DNA of 61,190 bases from Gammaproteobacteria bacterium (GCA_016874055.1 VGVG01000007.1:1-61190), one strand, 5' to 3'; numbered from the stretch's first letter, positions 8,462 to 17,216 are shown. Numbers and translations are program-made. Notes: generated by a model from the letters alone, not told the origin.

Positions 8462-9405
8462 CCCTCGCCCTTGTACTCCACAATGCCGGCGACCGCCTTC
8501 GGCGCTTGCGTGGCGATGCTGCCCACCTTTGCACCTGACCTTAGATCGATCTTCGCCACCTCGCCAGTGAAAAAGTTGCTGACGAAAACGTGCTGTCCAC
8601 CGCCTGCAAGTTCGATCAGCGCCCAACCGAAGCCCTCGAGCGGAATTTGATGCGTCGTCGTACCGCTGGCATCGACGAGGTGGATCGAACCGCTGCGCAG
8701 CGCATACACGATGCCGTCGGCAGCACAGACCATGCCGAAGAACATCGGTGGCGGACCCGGCGGAAACGGCGGTATGACCGCCTGCAAGTCGGGTAGCTGC
8801 CGATCGTTGACGAGGTCGTAACGCATCAGGCGCGTACCCGTCTCGGAGGTGTACACGAGCGTTCTCTGATCGGGCGATAGCGTCGACATGGTAACGCCGA
8901 GAAACCCTCCCATGCCGCCGTGAGTCTCGGTGCCGTATTCTTTGACGAGCTTGCCGTCTGCGGTAAATAGGAAGACATGACCGTCTCCGAATCGTTGTGT
9001 GCCCGGCATGAACGGCAAGCGTGTCTTCATGCGCGCCTGCACCTCGGGTCTGATCGATCCGCCGACCACGTGCTCGCCCATCAAGAGCATGCCGTCGGCA
9101 GCAAAGTTCACGTGCGAGAACGCGCGCGTACCAAACTCCGGACGACGCACCACACGACCATCACGATAAATATTCAGCACCACGAACGAGTGGCTATCGA
9201 AGGCCCACAGCACGCCCTTCGAATCGAACTTCAAACCGCCGACGAGGTGCGTCGTCTCGTCCAACCACAGCTCGCCTTTGGGTGCGAGATTGGCATCGAA
9301 TTGCAGAATGCGGCCGCGGCCGGCGTGATCGTCGTCGGCGTTGTTGAGCTGAGTCGCACCAACAAAGAGGTCACCGTTCAGGAACGGCTGTAGTGAGGAA
9401 CTCAT
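8452..9405 (-). CDS. SMP-30/NHL-like beta-propeller protein
   Basis: The 317-residue protein has no signal peptide. It is made of propeller-like blades with repeated VxALRSGSIHLVDASG, GDGHVFLFTADGKLVKEYG and HVFVSNFFTGEVAKIDLRSG segments, as in SMP-30/gluconolactonase-like and YncE-like six-bladed propellers. The catalytic metal ligands of true gluconolactonases could not be placed with confidence, so an enzymatic role is not claimed. It may bind or hydrolyse a small molecule. It lies upstream of and parallel to nothing obvious: seven bases separate its start from the stop of the next SDR gene on the same strand, so the two are probably co-transcribed. Confidence 0.72.
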   Translation of the reverse strand: MSSSLQPFLNGDLFVGATQLNNADDDHAGRGRILQFDANLAPKGELWLDETTHLVGGLKFDSKGVLWAFDSHSFVVLNIYRDGRVVRRPEFGTRAFSHVNFAADGMLLMGEHVVGGSIRPEVQARMKTRLPFMPGTQRFGDGHVFLFTADGKLVKEYGTETHGGMGGFLGVTMSTLSPDQRTLVYTSETGTRLMRYDLVNDRQLPDLQAVIPPFPPGPPPMFFGMVCAADGIVYALRSGSIHLVDASGTTTHQIPLEGFGWALIELAGGGQHVFVSNFFTGEVAKIDLRSGAKVGSIATQAPKAVAGIVEYKGEGYS

Positions 9406-9411
9406 AACTGA

Positions 9412-10263
9412 TCAGGACTCAAATGAATAACGTGATAGAAAATTACGTCGTGAGCCAAAGAGCATGGAAAATACTCGCCCGACCATACGCCCGGTCGTGA
9501 GCCAAGTGATGTCGTTGCCCTGCTTTTTATCCGCGAGAACGCGCTCGACGATCCACGACGTTGTCGTCTCGACGTGCTCACCAATAAAACTAAGTTGTCT
9601 GAGCGCCTTCGCGCGCCGCTCGGCAGGCAGCGCACGCATTTCGCGGATCAGCCCTTCCGTGATGTTGATGCCCGGACTGATCGTGCCGATGAGCATCGAC
9701 TCATCGCGCTCCTCGTTACGTTCCCTTACGAGACAGTCGGTAAGATATTTCACGGCGCGCTTGGTTGTTGAATAAACTGTCATGCCCGGCACGACTCGGC
9801 CGCTTGCACCACCTCCGCCAAGCGTCAAGTACAACTTGCCGCCTCCGCAGTTTCCGCTAGCTTGGCGCTTGAAGCCTGCGACGGCGACCTGTGCAGCATT
9901 GATAGAACCGATCACATTCGAGCGCACCATTGTTTCGATTTCATCGGCCGTGTTGTCGGCGAACTGCGCACCGGTACGCGCAAAGCCGGCGTTATTGAGC
10001 CAAATGTCAATATGCCCGAATCGTACGGCACCGAAATCCCAAAGTGCCTGCACGCTCGAGAGTCGCGACACGTCGCAGGCTGTTCCGGCGATCCGCGCCT
10101 CCGACCCCGGAAACTCCGCGGCAAGCCGGGCGATGGACGACTGCACACGCGACGGATCGCGACCGCTCACGATGACGTTATGACCTCGGCGGAGAAACTC
10201 GCGGGCGTAGCCGAAGCCGAGCCCTTGAGTGCTGCCTGTGATGATGATCGTCTGAGTGGCCAA
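9412..10263 (-). CDS. Short-chain dehydrogenase/reductase (extended loop type)
   Basis: The preferred start is a TTG at 10263 behind AAAGGGGGAT. The open frame reaches a second TTG at 10296. The fold is a classical Rossmann SDR: TGSTQGLG for NADP(H) binding, CDVSRLSS, DIWLNNAGF, catalytic YSTTK and SPGINITEGL. A C-terminal tail with FSMLFGSRRNFLSRYSF is shared in style with the divergently read SDR 180 bases away (RFFMSLFRKRSVLKDADF), so the two are probably paralogues. The substrate is unknown. The sequence around the NAG and Tyr motifs resembles NYC1/NOL-type SDRs, an impression rather than a proof. Confidence 0.85.
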   Translation of the reverse strand: MATQTIIITGSTQGLGFGYAREFLRRGHNVIVSGRDPSRVQSSIARLAAEFPGSEARIAGTACDVSRLSSVQALWDFGAVRFGHIDIWLNNAGFARTGAQFADNTADEIETMVRSNVIGSINAAQVAVAGFKRQASGNCGGGKLYLTLGGGGASGRVVPGMTVYSTTKRAVKYLTDCLVRERNEERDESMLIGTISPGINITEGLIREMRALPAERRAKALRQLSFIGEHVETTTSWIVERVLADKKQGNDITWLTTGRMVGRVFSMLFGSRRNFLSRYSFES

Positions 10264-10442
10264 AGCGCGATCCCCCTTTTTTTGGTGGCGGCACAACTGG
10301 CTGAAGGATACCGACGCCCGGTTGCGCCGCGCGCACCGCCTAGCACATGACCAACAGTCGGACGCATCGTGGCAGCCGGTGGATCAGAACCGCCGTCCGG
10401 CATGGTCATCGCCTACCATGGTGTCATTCACGGGGGTACTTG

Positions 10443-11264
10443 ATGACCGCCAGAGTCAACGTCGTCGTCACCGGCAGCACCCGCGGCATCGGCAAGGGAC
10501 TCGCCAACGAGATCCTTAAGCGCGGTCACAACGTCGTGGTGAACGGACGCACGACGCAGGCCGTCGATGCCACCATCGCCGAACTCACCCCGAGCGCATC
10601 GGACGGCGCTCGCGCAGCTGGCATTCCGTGCGACGTTTCAAAAGGCGAGGACTTACAGCGCCTGTGGGATACCGCCGTCGTGGCTTTCGGTCGCATTGAT
10701 ATCTGGATCAACAACGCCGGTATTTCTCATCCGCGTCAGCGCGCCGGCGAGATGCGCGAGCAGGACATCAACAGCGTGCAGGAGATCAACTTACTTGGCA
10801 TGATGCTTGCCACGAAAATCGCGCTGCTTGGCATGCGCGCGCAGGGTGGCGGCACAATCTTCAACATGGAAGGCTTCGGCTCAAACGGCATGGTCACGCC
10901 GGGCATGGGCCTCTACGGTGCGAGCAAGTTTGCCCTCACCTATTTTAACAAAGCACTGGTATCAGAAACCGGCGATGGACCCGTGAAGGTCTGCTACCTG
11001 AGCCCCGGCATTGTGATCACCGATCTCGTCAAACGCGACATGGGTAGCACCACGGCCAAAGAAATCGAGCGCACCCGCCGCATTTACAGCATTTTGGCCG
11101 ATCGCGTCGAAACGGTGACGCCCTGGCTCGCCGATCGCATATTACAGCCACAAAAAACCGGCGCCCGCGTAGCGTGGCTCACCCGTGGCAAGGCGGGACG
11201 GCGTTTTTTCATGTCGCTGTTCCGCAAACGCTCGGTGCTGAAGGACGCCGACTTCACGAACTGA
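10443..11264 (+). CDS. NYC1-like short-chain dehydrogenase/reductase
   Basis: The ATG at 10443 follows GGGGGTACTTG. The SDR motifs are complete: TGSTRGIGKGLANE, IPCDVSKGEDLQ, DIWINNAGISH, catalytic Ser region IFNMEGFGSNG, YGASK and LSPGIVITDLV. The combination DIWINNAG, IFNMEGFGSNGMVTPGMG and LSPGIVITDL is the pattern I associate with chlorophyll b reductase-like (NYC1/NOL) SDRs. These also occur in non-phototrophs, where the substrate is unknown. It is divergent from its paralogue at 9412-10263, sharing a 180-base region, and converges with the ggt gene two bases downstream. Confidence 0.86.
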   Translation: MTARVNVVVTGSTRGIGKGLANEILKRGHNVVVNGRTTQAVDATIAELTPSASDGARAAGIPCDVSKGEDLQRLWDTAVVAFGRIDIWINNAGISHPRQRAGEMREQDINSVQEINLLGMMLATKIALLGMRAQGGGTIFNMEGFGSNGMVTPGMGLYGASKFALTYFNKALVSETGDGPVKVCYLSPGIVITDLVKRDMGSTTAKEIERTRRIYSILADRVETVTPWLADRILQPQKTGARVAWLTRGKAGRRFFMSLFRKRSVLKDADFTN

Positions 11265-11266
11265 TC

Positions 11267-13066
11267 TCAGGGCGGGACAGAGATTGCCCGACCTTCGCGC
11301 CGCGGATCGGCTGCGCCCACGAGTCGACCATCAGGCATCACGCGCACGGCGTGCAGACCTGAACCGTCACCTGCACCTCGTATATTGCGAAACGTATGTC
11401 CCATAGCGGTAAGTTCCGCGAGTGCCTCCGGATCGGCTCGCGACACCTCGGCAATGACCGGACCTCGAGCGATCACATTCGGCAGATCGACGGCTTGCTG
11501 CGGTGAGAGATTCCAATCGAGCATACCAACGAGCGCCTTGCTCACGTACGCGATGATCGCGTTGCCGCCGGGCGATCCGACGGCAAGCTCAAAGCGACCG
11601 TCACGAAACACGATGGTCGGCGACATCGACGAACGCGGCTTCTTTCCGGCCGCGACCGCGTTGGCGATCGCAGCCCCCGCATCATCGACAGGCCGGAAGC
11701 TGAAATCGGTGAGCTGATTATTGAGGAAAAATCCGCCTGCCATACGCTGCGAACCGAATATCCCCTCCACCGTCGTCGTCATCGAGACGACGTTACCCCG
11801 CGTATCGACGATCACGAAATGACTCGTCCCCGTGAATACCCCCGTCGCGTCGCGACCGCGTGGTACGGCACCGGGCGGGTTACCGGCCTGAGCGCTTGCC
11901 ATCGCACGCTGTGCAGAAATAAGCGCCGCCCGTGATCGCAGATAGCTCTTGTCGATGAGGCCTGCGAGGGGTACCGACGTGTAGCGATCATCGGCTACGT
12001 AAGTGTCGCGATCGGCGTAAGCGAGCCGCTGCGCTTCAATAAAATAATGCCACCCTGCGGTAGTCGTCGGTCCCATCGAGGACATATCAAAGTTTTCCAG
12101 TATGCCGAGCACGGAGAGAACAGCGATGCCACCGGATGACGGCGGTCGCATCCCGCAGACGACATACACACGATAGGTGTCACACACGGGCTCAAGCTTA
12201 TTGGGTCGATAGCTTCGGAGGTCTTCGTGCGACAAGGTACCCGGCAACGGCGTACGACGTGCTGCGGCGACGATTTCGTCAGCGAGCGGGCCCTTGCGGA
12301 ATGCCATCGCACCCTCACGAGCAATGCGACGTATCGTCTCGGCGTACTTGCGATTGACGAGTCGACTGCCAACCGGTCGGGGCGTACGTCCGTCGGTCGT
12401 AAGGTAGGCCGCTGCCTCCGCAGGGAATCCCTCGCGCGCCAGAGCGTTCGTGATCATTTCGTTAAGGCGCGGCGACACCAAAAAACCCTCATCTGCCAAT
12501 TGCTCTGCGCGCTGCCAGGACCTCGACCACGGCAGCTTGCCGTGCTCACGATGTGCCAGTTCGAGCATGGCCACTGCGCCGGGTACGCCGATCGAACGGC
12601 CGGAACGAATCGCATCAACACCTGACATGGGTTTGCCATCGGCCTGCAAGAACATGTCGGGGGTTGCACCGCGCGGCGCGACTTCCCGACCCTCGTAGGA
12701 GATGACGTCGCCGGTGTTCGAGTCGTAATGGACCATGAACGCACCGCCGCCAAGACCCGAAGACTGAGGCTCGACGAGCCCGAGTACGGCTTGCACCGCA
12801 ATCGCGGCATCGACCGCTGAACCACCCGCCTTGAGGATCTCGACGCCTGCGTCCACGGCGAGCGGATTAGCCGCGGTCACCATACCGCCCGAGCGCCAAC
12901 TGAGATTCGGCTTCGCTTCTATGACGGGTATCGCCGAAGCGGCTGGCGCCATGGATACCGAATTATCCGACCCCGCGCCTCCGGCACACCCGGCGAGCCC
13001 GACCAGCGCCAGAACACCGACGAATATGATGCCCTTTACATCGCCTAGCCGCGTCAAAGATTTCAC
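11267..13066 (-). CDS. ggt: Gamma-glutamyltransferase, lipid-anchored or secreted
   Basis: The protein is 599 residues from a GTG at 13066. The N-terminus MKSLTRLGDVKGIIFVGVLA-LVGLAGC is a lipoprotein signal, so the enzyme is probably anchored on the periplasmic side. The large-subunit region has NPLAVDAGVEILKAGGSAVDAA, GLVEPQSSGLGGGAFM and YEGREVAP. The autocleavage and nucleophile threonine starts the small subunit at TSHFVIVDTRGNVVSMT. MSPTIVFRDGRFELAVGSPGG is the gamma-glutamyl-binding region. The enzyme removes gamma-glutamyl from glutathione and its conjugates. Its GTG overlaps the TGA of the glutathione peroxidase gene (GTGA), so glutathione use and turnover are coupled in one operon. 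Confidence 0.95.
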   Translation of the reverse strand: MKSLTRLGDVKGIIFVGVLALVGLAGCAGGAGSDNSVSMAPAASAIPVIEAKPNLSWRSGGMVTAANPLAVDAGVEILKAGGSAVDAAIAVQAVLGLVEPQSSGLGGGAFMVHYDSNTGDVISYEGREVAPRGATPDMFLQADGKPMSGVDAIRSGRSIGVPGAVAMLELAHREHGKLPWSRSWQRAEQLADEGFLVSPRLNEMITNALAREGFPAEAAAYLTTDGRTPRPVGSRLVNRKYAETIRRIAREGAMAFRKGPLADEIVAAARRTPLPGTLSHEDLRSYRPNKLEPVCDTYRVYVVCGMRPPSSGGIAVLSVLGILENFDMSSMGPTTTAGWHYFIEAQRLAYADRDTYVADDRYTSVPLAGLIDKSYLRSRAALISAQRAMASAQAGNPPGAVPRGRDATGVFTGTSHFVIVDTRGNVVSMTTTVEGIFGSQRMAGGFFLNNQLTDFSFRPVDDAGAAIANAVAAGKKPRSSMSPTIVFRDGRFELAVGSPGGNAIIAYVSKALVGMLDWNLSPQQAVDLPNVIARGPVIAEVSRADPEALAELTAMGHTFRNIRGAGDGSGLHAVRVMPDGRLVGAADPRREGRAISVPP

Positions 13067-13542
13067 AACAGCGCTTCGATGTCCGCCGTGAGGCTTTCGG
13101 GCGTATCGTTCGGCGCGTAGCGACGAACCACCCGACCCTCACGATCGATGAGGAACTTGGTGAAATTCCACTTAATGCCCTCAGTACCGAGAATCCCTTT
13201 AGCCGAGGACTTAAGATGCTCGTAAAGCCGATGCGCACCGCCCCCATTCACCTCGATCTTGGCGAACATCGGAAAAGTCACGTCGTACTTCTGCGAGCAG
13301 AAATTGCGGATCTCCTCTTCGTCGCCCGGCTCCTGATGACCAAACTGATCGCAAGGAAACCCGAGCACCGTAAACCCGCGATCGGCGTATTTGCGTTGCA
13401 GTCCCTCAAGCCCCGCGTACTGCGGCGTGAATCCGCATTTGCTCGCTACATTGACGATCAGTAGTGCTTTACCCTTGAATTCATTGAGCGGACGCTCGGC
13501 GCCGTCGATAGCGATAGCCGAAAAATCATACACGTTGCACAT
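13063..13542 (-). CDS. Glutathione peroxidase (cysteine type)
   Basis: The ATG at 13542 behind GGAGAAATTCG gives 159 residues. The longer frame upstream overlaps NnrU and is not used. Peroxidatic cysteine lies in NVASKCGFTPQYAGLE, the conserved glutamine in GFPCDQFGHQEPG, and tryptophan and asparagine in KWNFTKFLIDREG, giving the Cys-Gln-Trp catalytic set. No selenocysteine codon is present. The DQFGHQEPGDEEEI motif is typical of bacterial BtuE/Gpx4-like enzymes that often use thioredoxin as well as glutathione. Its stop overlaps the ggt start, and it follows NnrU on the same strand with a 19-base gap. Confidence 0.94.
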   Translation of the reverse strand: MCNVYDFSAIAIDGAERPLNEFKGKALLIVNVASKCGFTPQYAGLEGLQRKYADRGFTVLGFPCDQFGHQEPGDEEEIRNFCSQKYDVTFPMFAKIEVNGGGAHRLYEHLKSSAKGILGTEGIKWNFTKFLIDREGRVVRRYAPNDTPESLTADIEALL

Positions 13543-13561
13543 CGAATTTCTCCATTGGATC

Positions 13562-14134
13562 TCAACCGAAAGGCGCCACACCGAAAAGCCGTTGGTGCCA
13601 ACCCATAACGAATGCGCCGTAAAGCGTAATTCCGCCGAGTACCGCGATGACGTCATTGATCGCTCCCGCGGGCGCCATCGGACGCGTACGCTCGGGGCGG
13701 CGCTTCAGCGAGATACGATCGACCACGGCCCAAACGAGGAAGCTGCCGAACAGCAGCACGTCGGCCAGCATACCGTTGGCGAGCAGGTGCGCGAGCGCCC
13801 AGAACTTCACCGCCACGAGCATGGGGTGTTTCGCCGCGCGCTGCAGACGCCCCGGCAGATACGTGGCGAGCAATAGCGGAAACACGGGTAACATCAGTAG
13901 GGTAGCCACATGACGTAGACCCGCGGGCGGCAAATAAACGATTCGCGGTTCGAGTCGCAGTGCCGCGTATCCTGTAATAATCAGGGTGAATCCGAGTATC
14001 GACGCCACCGAGTAGATGAGTTTCCAACGGATGTCTCCGATTCGACTCGCGATACCGTTGCGCCAACCCGGCGAGACGATCGAGACTGAGTGCACACCAA
14101 AGAAAAGCAACGTGCCAACGATCAAAGTAGTCAT
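13562..14134 (-). CDS. NnrU family membrane protein
   Basis: The protein is 190 residues with about six membrane helices. It starts MTTLIVGTLLFFGVHSVSIV with the conserved HS, followed by WRNGIASRIGDIRWKLIYS and LLPVFPLLLA-like segments. GRLQRAAKHPMLVAVKFWALAHLLANG is the diagnostic NnrU stretch (KHPML, WALAHLLANG). NnrU was first linked to nitric-oxide/nitrite metabolism, but most homologues occur without denitrification genes. A role in haem or lipid-related membrane chemistry has been proposed for relatives. Its ATG overlaps the stop of the MFS gene (ATGA at 14131-14134). Confidence 0.9.
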   Translation of the reverse strand: MTTLIVGTLLFFGVHSVSIVSPGWRNGIASRIGDIRWKLIYSVASILGFTLIITGYAALRLEPRIVYLPPAGLRHVATLLMLPVFPLLLATYLPGRLQRAAKHPMLVAVKFWALAHLLANGMLADVLLFGSFLVWAVVDRISLKRRPERTRPMAPAGAINDVIAVLGGITLYGAFVMGWHQRLFGVAPFG

Positions 14135-15369
14135 GACACTTTGGCGCTCACACGACTCAGAAGGAGAACCCCGAGTACGGCGAGTGCCGCCGACATTAGG
14201 AACGGCGCCGCTGGACCCAACTTGAAGTAGATCGGTCCCGAGAGCGCCGGTCCGACAATACGCCCTGCGCTGCTCGACGCGTTAAACACCCCCATGACTG
14301 TGCCGCGTGAACGCGCATCGGCCTCGAACGATACGAGACTTGTAATGGCCGGCAGGAAGAGACCGTTCGCCAGACCAAAAATACAGATCGCCATCCAAAC
14401 CATCGTGTCATTTTGGGCCGTGGCAAACAGTACGAGCCCTGCTGTCACACCGATTCCTGCAGTGATCGCGAGATTTTTCTCGCCGAAACGCTTCGCGAGT
14501 GGACCCACGAGCCCCGCTTGCCCGACGGCCGACAATAGCGCGAACACCATGAAGTGCACGCCGATGTCACGCAGCGAGTAGTTAAATAAATCGCGACCCC
14601 AGAACTGGAACACCGACTGCATCACACCGCTCGCTATCGCGATAAAGAGCGACGCCGACACAAGACCAAGCAGTACGGGTCGGCTGCGTAGTACCTCAAG
14701 CGGTGAGCGGCGCACAGCCGGCGCCGTAACCGCGTTGGAGCAGGCAACCTCGCCTGGCGCCACAGCCTCACCGACCCTCTCGCCTTTTCTTACAAAGGGC
14801 TTGCGCAGATCAGCCGGTAGACTCTCGGGGAGAAAAAACAACGTGCCGACGAATGCGAACGCCGACAGTGCGGCCGAAGCGAGTGCGGGCCAATACATGC
14901 TCGGCACCCCATCGATGGTGCCGAGGAAGCCGCCGATCACCGGACCCACGGCGAACCCGACGCCGAACGCCGAAGCCACGATGCCAAGACCCTTCGCACG
15001 ATCACTCGCATCCGTGACGTCTGTCGTGTATGCAAACGCAGCAGCCAAATTGCCCGACATGATGCCGCCGAATGCGCGGGCGACTAGCAGCGACTCGAGC
15101 GTCGAGGCGTAAGCAAGCCAGACGAAGGACAGGATCGTACCCGCGGTGCTCAGGACCAGGATTGGCTTTCGACCGTAGGCATCGCTGAACCGACCCCAGA
15201 TCGGGGTGGCGATGAGCTGAAAGAGCGAGAATACGCCGGAGCCGCCGAAAGTTTTCCAAAAATCGGAGGCGCCTAGGACCTCGGCCACGAATGGGAACGG
15301 AATCGTCGTGATACCGAACCCCGTAAGGCTGATGAACACCACCAGCCACAGCACACCGAGTTTTTTCAT
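14131..15369 (-). CDS. MFS exporter, TetA/DHA1 type
   Basis: The protein is 412 residues with twelve predicted helices. The loop 2-3 motif GRFSDAYGRKPILVLSTAG (GxxxDxxGRKxx) and motif C-like GFAVGPVIGGFLG in helix 5 place it with drug-proton antiporters (TetA-like). The central loop near 190-220 is hydrophilic. A second copy of the loop motif occurs as GPLAKRFGEKNLAI. The substrate cannot be told from sequence. It leads an apparent operon MFS-NnrU-gpx-ggt. It is preceded by tRNA-Arg on the same strand, 45 bases upstream. Confidence 0.92.
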   Translation of the reverse strand: MKKLGVLWLVVFISLTGFGITTIPFPFVAEVLGASDFWKTFGGSGVFSLFQLIATPIWGRFSDAYGRKPILVLSTAGTILSFVWLAYASTLESLLVARAFGGIMSGNLAAAFAYTTDVTDASDRAKGLGIVASAFGVGFAVGPVIGGFLGTIDGVPSMYWPALASAALSAFAFVGTLFFLPESLPADLRKPFVRKGERVGEAVAPGEVACSNAVTAPAVRRSPLEVLRSRPVLLGLVSASLFIAIASGVMQSVFQFWGRDLFNYSLRDIGVHFMVFALLSAVGQAGLVGPLAKRFGEKNLAITAGIGVTAGLVLFATAQNDTMVWMAICIFGLANGLFLPAITSLVSFEADARSRGTVMGVFNASSSAGRIVGPALSGPIYFKLGPAAPFLMSAALAVLGVLLLSRVSAKVS

Positions 15370-15413
15370 AATCTCTTCATTGTTTCTTTGGCAGGGCGGT
15401 TGCAGAGGACTAG

Positions 15414-15487
15414 CGCGCCCGGAGAGATTCGAACTCCCGACCCTCAGGTTCGAAGCCTGATGCTCTATCCAACTGAGCTACGGGCGC
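15414..15487 (-). tRNA. tRNA-Arg (anticodon UCG)
   Basis: A full cloverleaf is read on the reverse strand: acceptor GCGCCCG pairing with CGGGCGC, D arm GCTC/GAGC and anticodon stem TCAGG/CCTGA. The loop is CTTCGAA (anticodon TCG, 15451-15453), with T arm GGGAG/CTCTC and TTCGAAT. CCA is not encoded. Apart from the anticodon arm the body is the same as that of the tRNA-Arg at 54608-54681. Confidence 0.96.
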
Positions 15488-15579
15488 GTGGGAATTAGTC
15501 TAGCACCGGCGACTCGCCCCCCTTAAGATAAGAGGGACACCATTGGTCCATGATCAACGAGTTGCGCTGGAGACCCCAT

Positions 15580-15948
15580 ATGAAGACCTTGCTTTCCCTC
15601 GCCCTGGTTGCCGGTTCGATCGCAGCTGGCCCGGCTTTTGCCGCCTGCACCTATCCCAAGGCGCCGGACAGCATCCCCGATGGTAATACCGCCACGCTCG
15701 ATCAAATGCTCACCGCGCAGCGTGCCGTCAAAGCCTTCGACTCAGCCATCACGGCCTATCAGGGCTGCCTCGAGAACGAAAACAACGCGGCATTTACGGC
15801 TAACCCGGATCTGACCGACGAGCAAAAGAAAGAGCGTCTAAACATCCTCGCCCAGAAACATAACGCCGCGGTCGATGAGGCCCAGGGGCTCGCCGACCGC
15901 CTGAATGCGCAAATCCGCGTCTACAAGGAAAAGAATGCCAAGAAGTAA
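15580..15948 (+). CDS. Small secreted protein of unknown function
   Basis: The ATG at 15580 follows GGAGACCC. The product is 122 residues: a cleavable signal peptide (MKTLLSLALVAGSIAAGPAFA, cut before ACTYP) and a mature, mostly helical part. The mature part contains CTYPKAPDSIPDGNTATLDQM, YQGCLENENNAAF, a PDLTDEQKKERLN helix and AVDEAQGLADRLNAQIRVYKEK. The two cysteines probably form a disulfide. I know small periplasmic proteins of this layout as uncharacterised proteins in Gammaproteobacteria. It precedes the molybdenum-cofactor operon by 55 bases but shows no molybdenum-related motif. Confidence 0.75.
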   Translation: MKTLLSLALVAGSIAAGPAFAACTYPKAPDSIPDGNTATLDQMLTAQRAVKAFDSAITAYQGCLENENNAAFTANPDLTDEQKKERLNILAQKHNAAVDEAQGLADRLNAQIRVYKEKNAKK

Positions 15949-15981
15949 TCCGCCCCGCCACCGTGCGGGTTGTCGGATCAG

Positions 15982-16006
15982 CATGCCGGGATAAACTCCC
16001 GGCATG
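15982..16006 (+). promoter_or_regulatory. Perfect hairpin that contains the moeA start codon
   Basis: The arm CATGCCGGGA (15982-15991) is the exact reverse complement of 15997-16006, leaving a 5-base loop TAAAC. The 3' arm ends in the moeA ATG (16004-16006). No U-run follows, so it is not a normal terminator. In the RNA the ten-pair stem would hide the start codon and the bases where a ribosome site should be. This suggests translational control of the cofactor operon or coupling to upstream transcription. The structure is seen; its role is inferred. Confidence 0.6.
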
Positions 16007-17203
16007 ATTTCTCCTGCGGAGGCCGACGCACTCATCGGGCAACAGTTCACCTGCCTGCCAATCGAGTCATTGCCGCTCGTACAATGCACGGGCTCCGTGC
16101 TTCGCGAAAACGTCTACGCGGAGCGCGATCAACCGCCGTACGATCGCGTCGCTATGGACGGCATAGCCCTCAACACCGAAGGCCTGCGCACTGGTCATCA
16201 CTCGTTGCATATTCAAGCGATGCAGGCTGCAGGCGATCCGCCGATGCAGCTCGTCTCGTCGGATCACGCTATCAAAATCATGACTGGTGCCGTATTGCCG
16301 ACAGGCTGCGATGCCGTCGTGCCCATCGAACAGATCACCATCCACGACGGCCTCGCCACGGTGAAAGATTCTGCATGCGTAACGAGTGGGCAAAATATTC
16401 ATCGTCGTGGCTCGGACACCACGCAAGGCGCGCTTCTGCTCTCATCGGGCATGCTGCTTGGCGCGCCCGAAATCGCCGTGGCGGCTGGTGCGGGCATGGC
16501 TCGCATCCGCGTGAGCGCTCAGCCGACGATCCTCGTCGTCTCCACGGGTAACGAACTCATCGAGCCGGGCGATCCCATCGAAGCGTATCAAGTGCGACGA
16601 TCGAATACCTACGGCATCGTCGCAAGCTTGCGGCGCCGCGGTTTCCAGCGCATCGCCGACGATCACTTGCCCGACGACTTCGGCGTTCTACGCCGACGAT
16701 TACGCGTGCACTTGGACACGCACGACGTGCTTATCCTGTCGGGTGGCGTGTCGATGGGTCAGCTCGATCTCGTCCCGCGCGCGCTCGCTGAACTCGGCGT
16801 GCGCCAGGTGTTCCACAAAATCGCGCAACGACCCGGCAAACCCATATGGTTCGGCGTCGGCTCGACCGGCACCGCCGTATTCGCGCTGCCCGGTAATCCG
16901 GTCTCGACGCTTGTCTGCCTCGCGCGCTACGTCATTCCAGGCCTTTATGCTGCCATGGGCGAGTCTGCACGCGTTCCCGAAAAAATCGCCATCGCTGCAC
17001 CGATCGACGTGAAGGTCACGATGACGAGTTTCGTGCCGGTACGCGTGCAGGGCGATGAGTGGGGACGCCTCTGGGCCCACCCCTGCCCGACGAACGGCTC
17101 GGGCGATTTCACGTCGCTCGCGGGGACAGATGGTTTCATCGAGCTACCCCCAGGCCCTAACACCTTCGCCAAGGGCTTCGTGACAAGGCTCTGCCGCTGG
17201 TAA
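16004..17203 (+). CDS. moeA: Molybdopterin molybdenumtransferase MoeA
   Basis: The 399-residue cytosolic enzyme inserts molybdate into adenylated molybdopterin. Domain order fits MoeA: LPLVQCTGSVLRENVYAERD, then QPPYDRVAMDGIAL with the MDG motif, KIMTGAVLPTGCDAVVPIEQ, IHRRGSDTTQGALLLSSG, the GTP-binding-like VSTGNELIEPGDPIEAYQVRRSNTY and DVLILSGGVSMGQLDLV. FALPGNPVSTLVCLARYV and a short C-terminal domain follow. MDGYA is the usual form; here it is MDGIA. The only plausible start is the ATG inside the hairpin, since an in-frame TAA lies 12 bases upstream. It opens the cofactor operon and is followed by moaA after 13 bases. Confidence 0.96.
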   Translation: MISPAEADALIGQQFTCLPIESLPLVQCTGSVLRENVYAERDQPPYDRVAMDGIALNTEGLRTGHHSLHIQAMQAAGDPPMQLVSSDHAIKIMTGAVLPTGCDAVVPIEQITIHDGLATVKDSACVTSGQNIHRRGSDTTQGALLLSSGMLLGAPEIAVAAGAGMARIRVSAQPTILVVSTGNELIEPGDPIEAYQVRRSNTYGIVASLRRRGFQRIADDHLPDDFGVLRRRLRVHLDTHDVLILSGGVSMGQLDLVPRALAELGVRQVFHKIAQRPGKPIWFGVGSTGTAVFALPGNPVSTLVCLARYVIPGLYAAMGESARVPEKIAIAAPIDVKVTMTSFVPVRVQGDEWGRLWAHPCPTNGSGDFTSLAGTDGFIELPPGPNTFAKGFVTRLCRW

Positions 17204-17216
17204 GGTTGTGAAGTCG

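Noticed and set aside
13653-14066. 137-codon frame overlapping the NnrU gene on the same strand
   Set aside because: It is a shifted reading of NnrU; the product is Arg-rich and has no membrane helices, while the NnrU frame fits its family.
15990-16010. Terminator for the small secreted protein at 15580
   Set aside because: The hairpin is strong but is followed by ATTTCTCC, not a T-run, and overlaps the moeA start codon.
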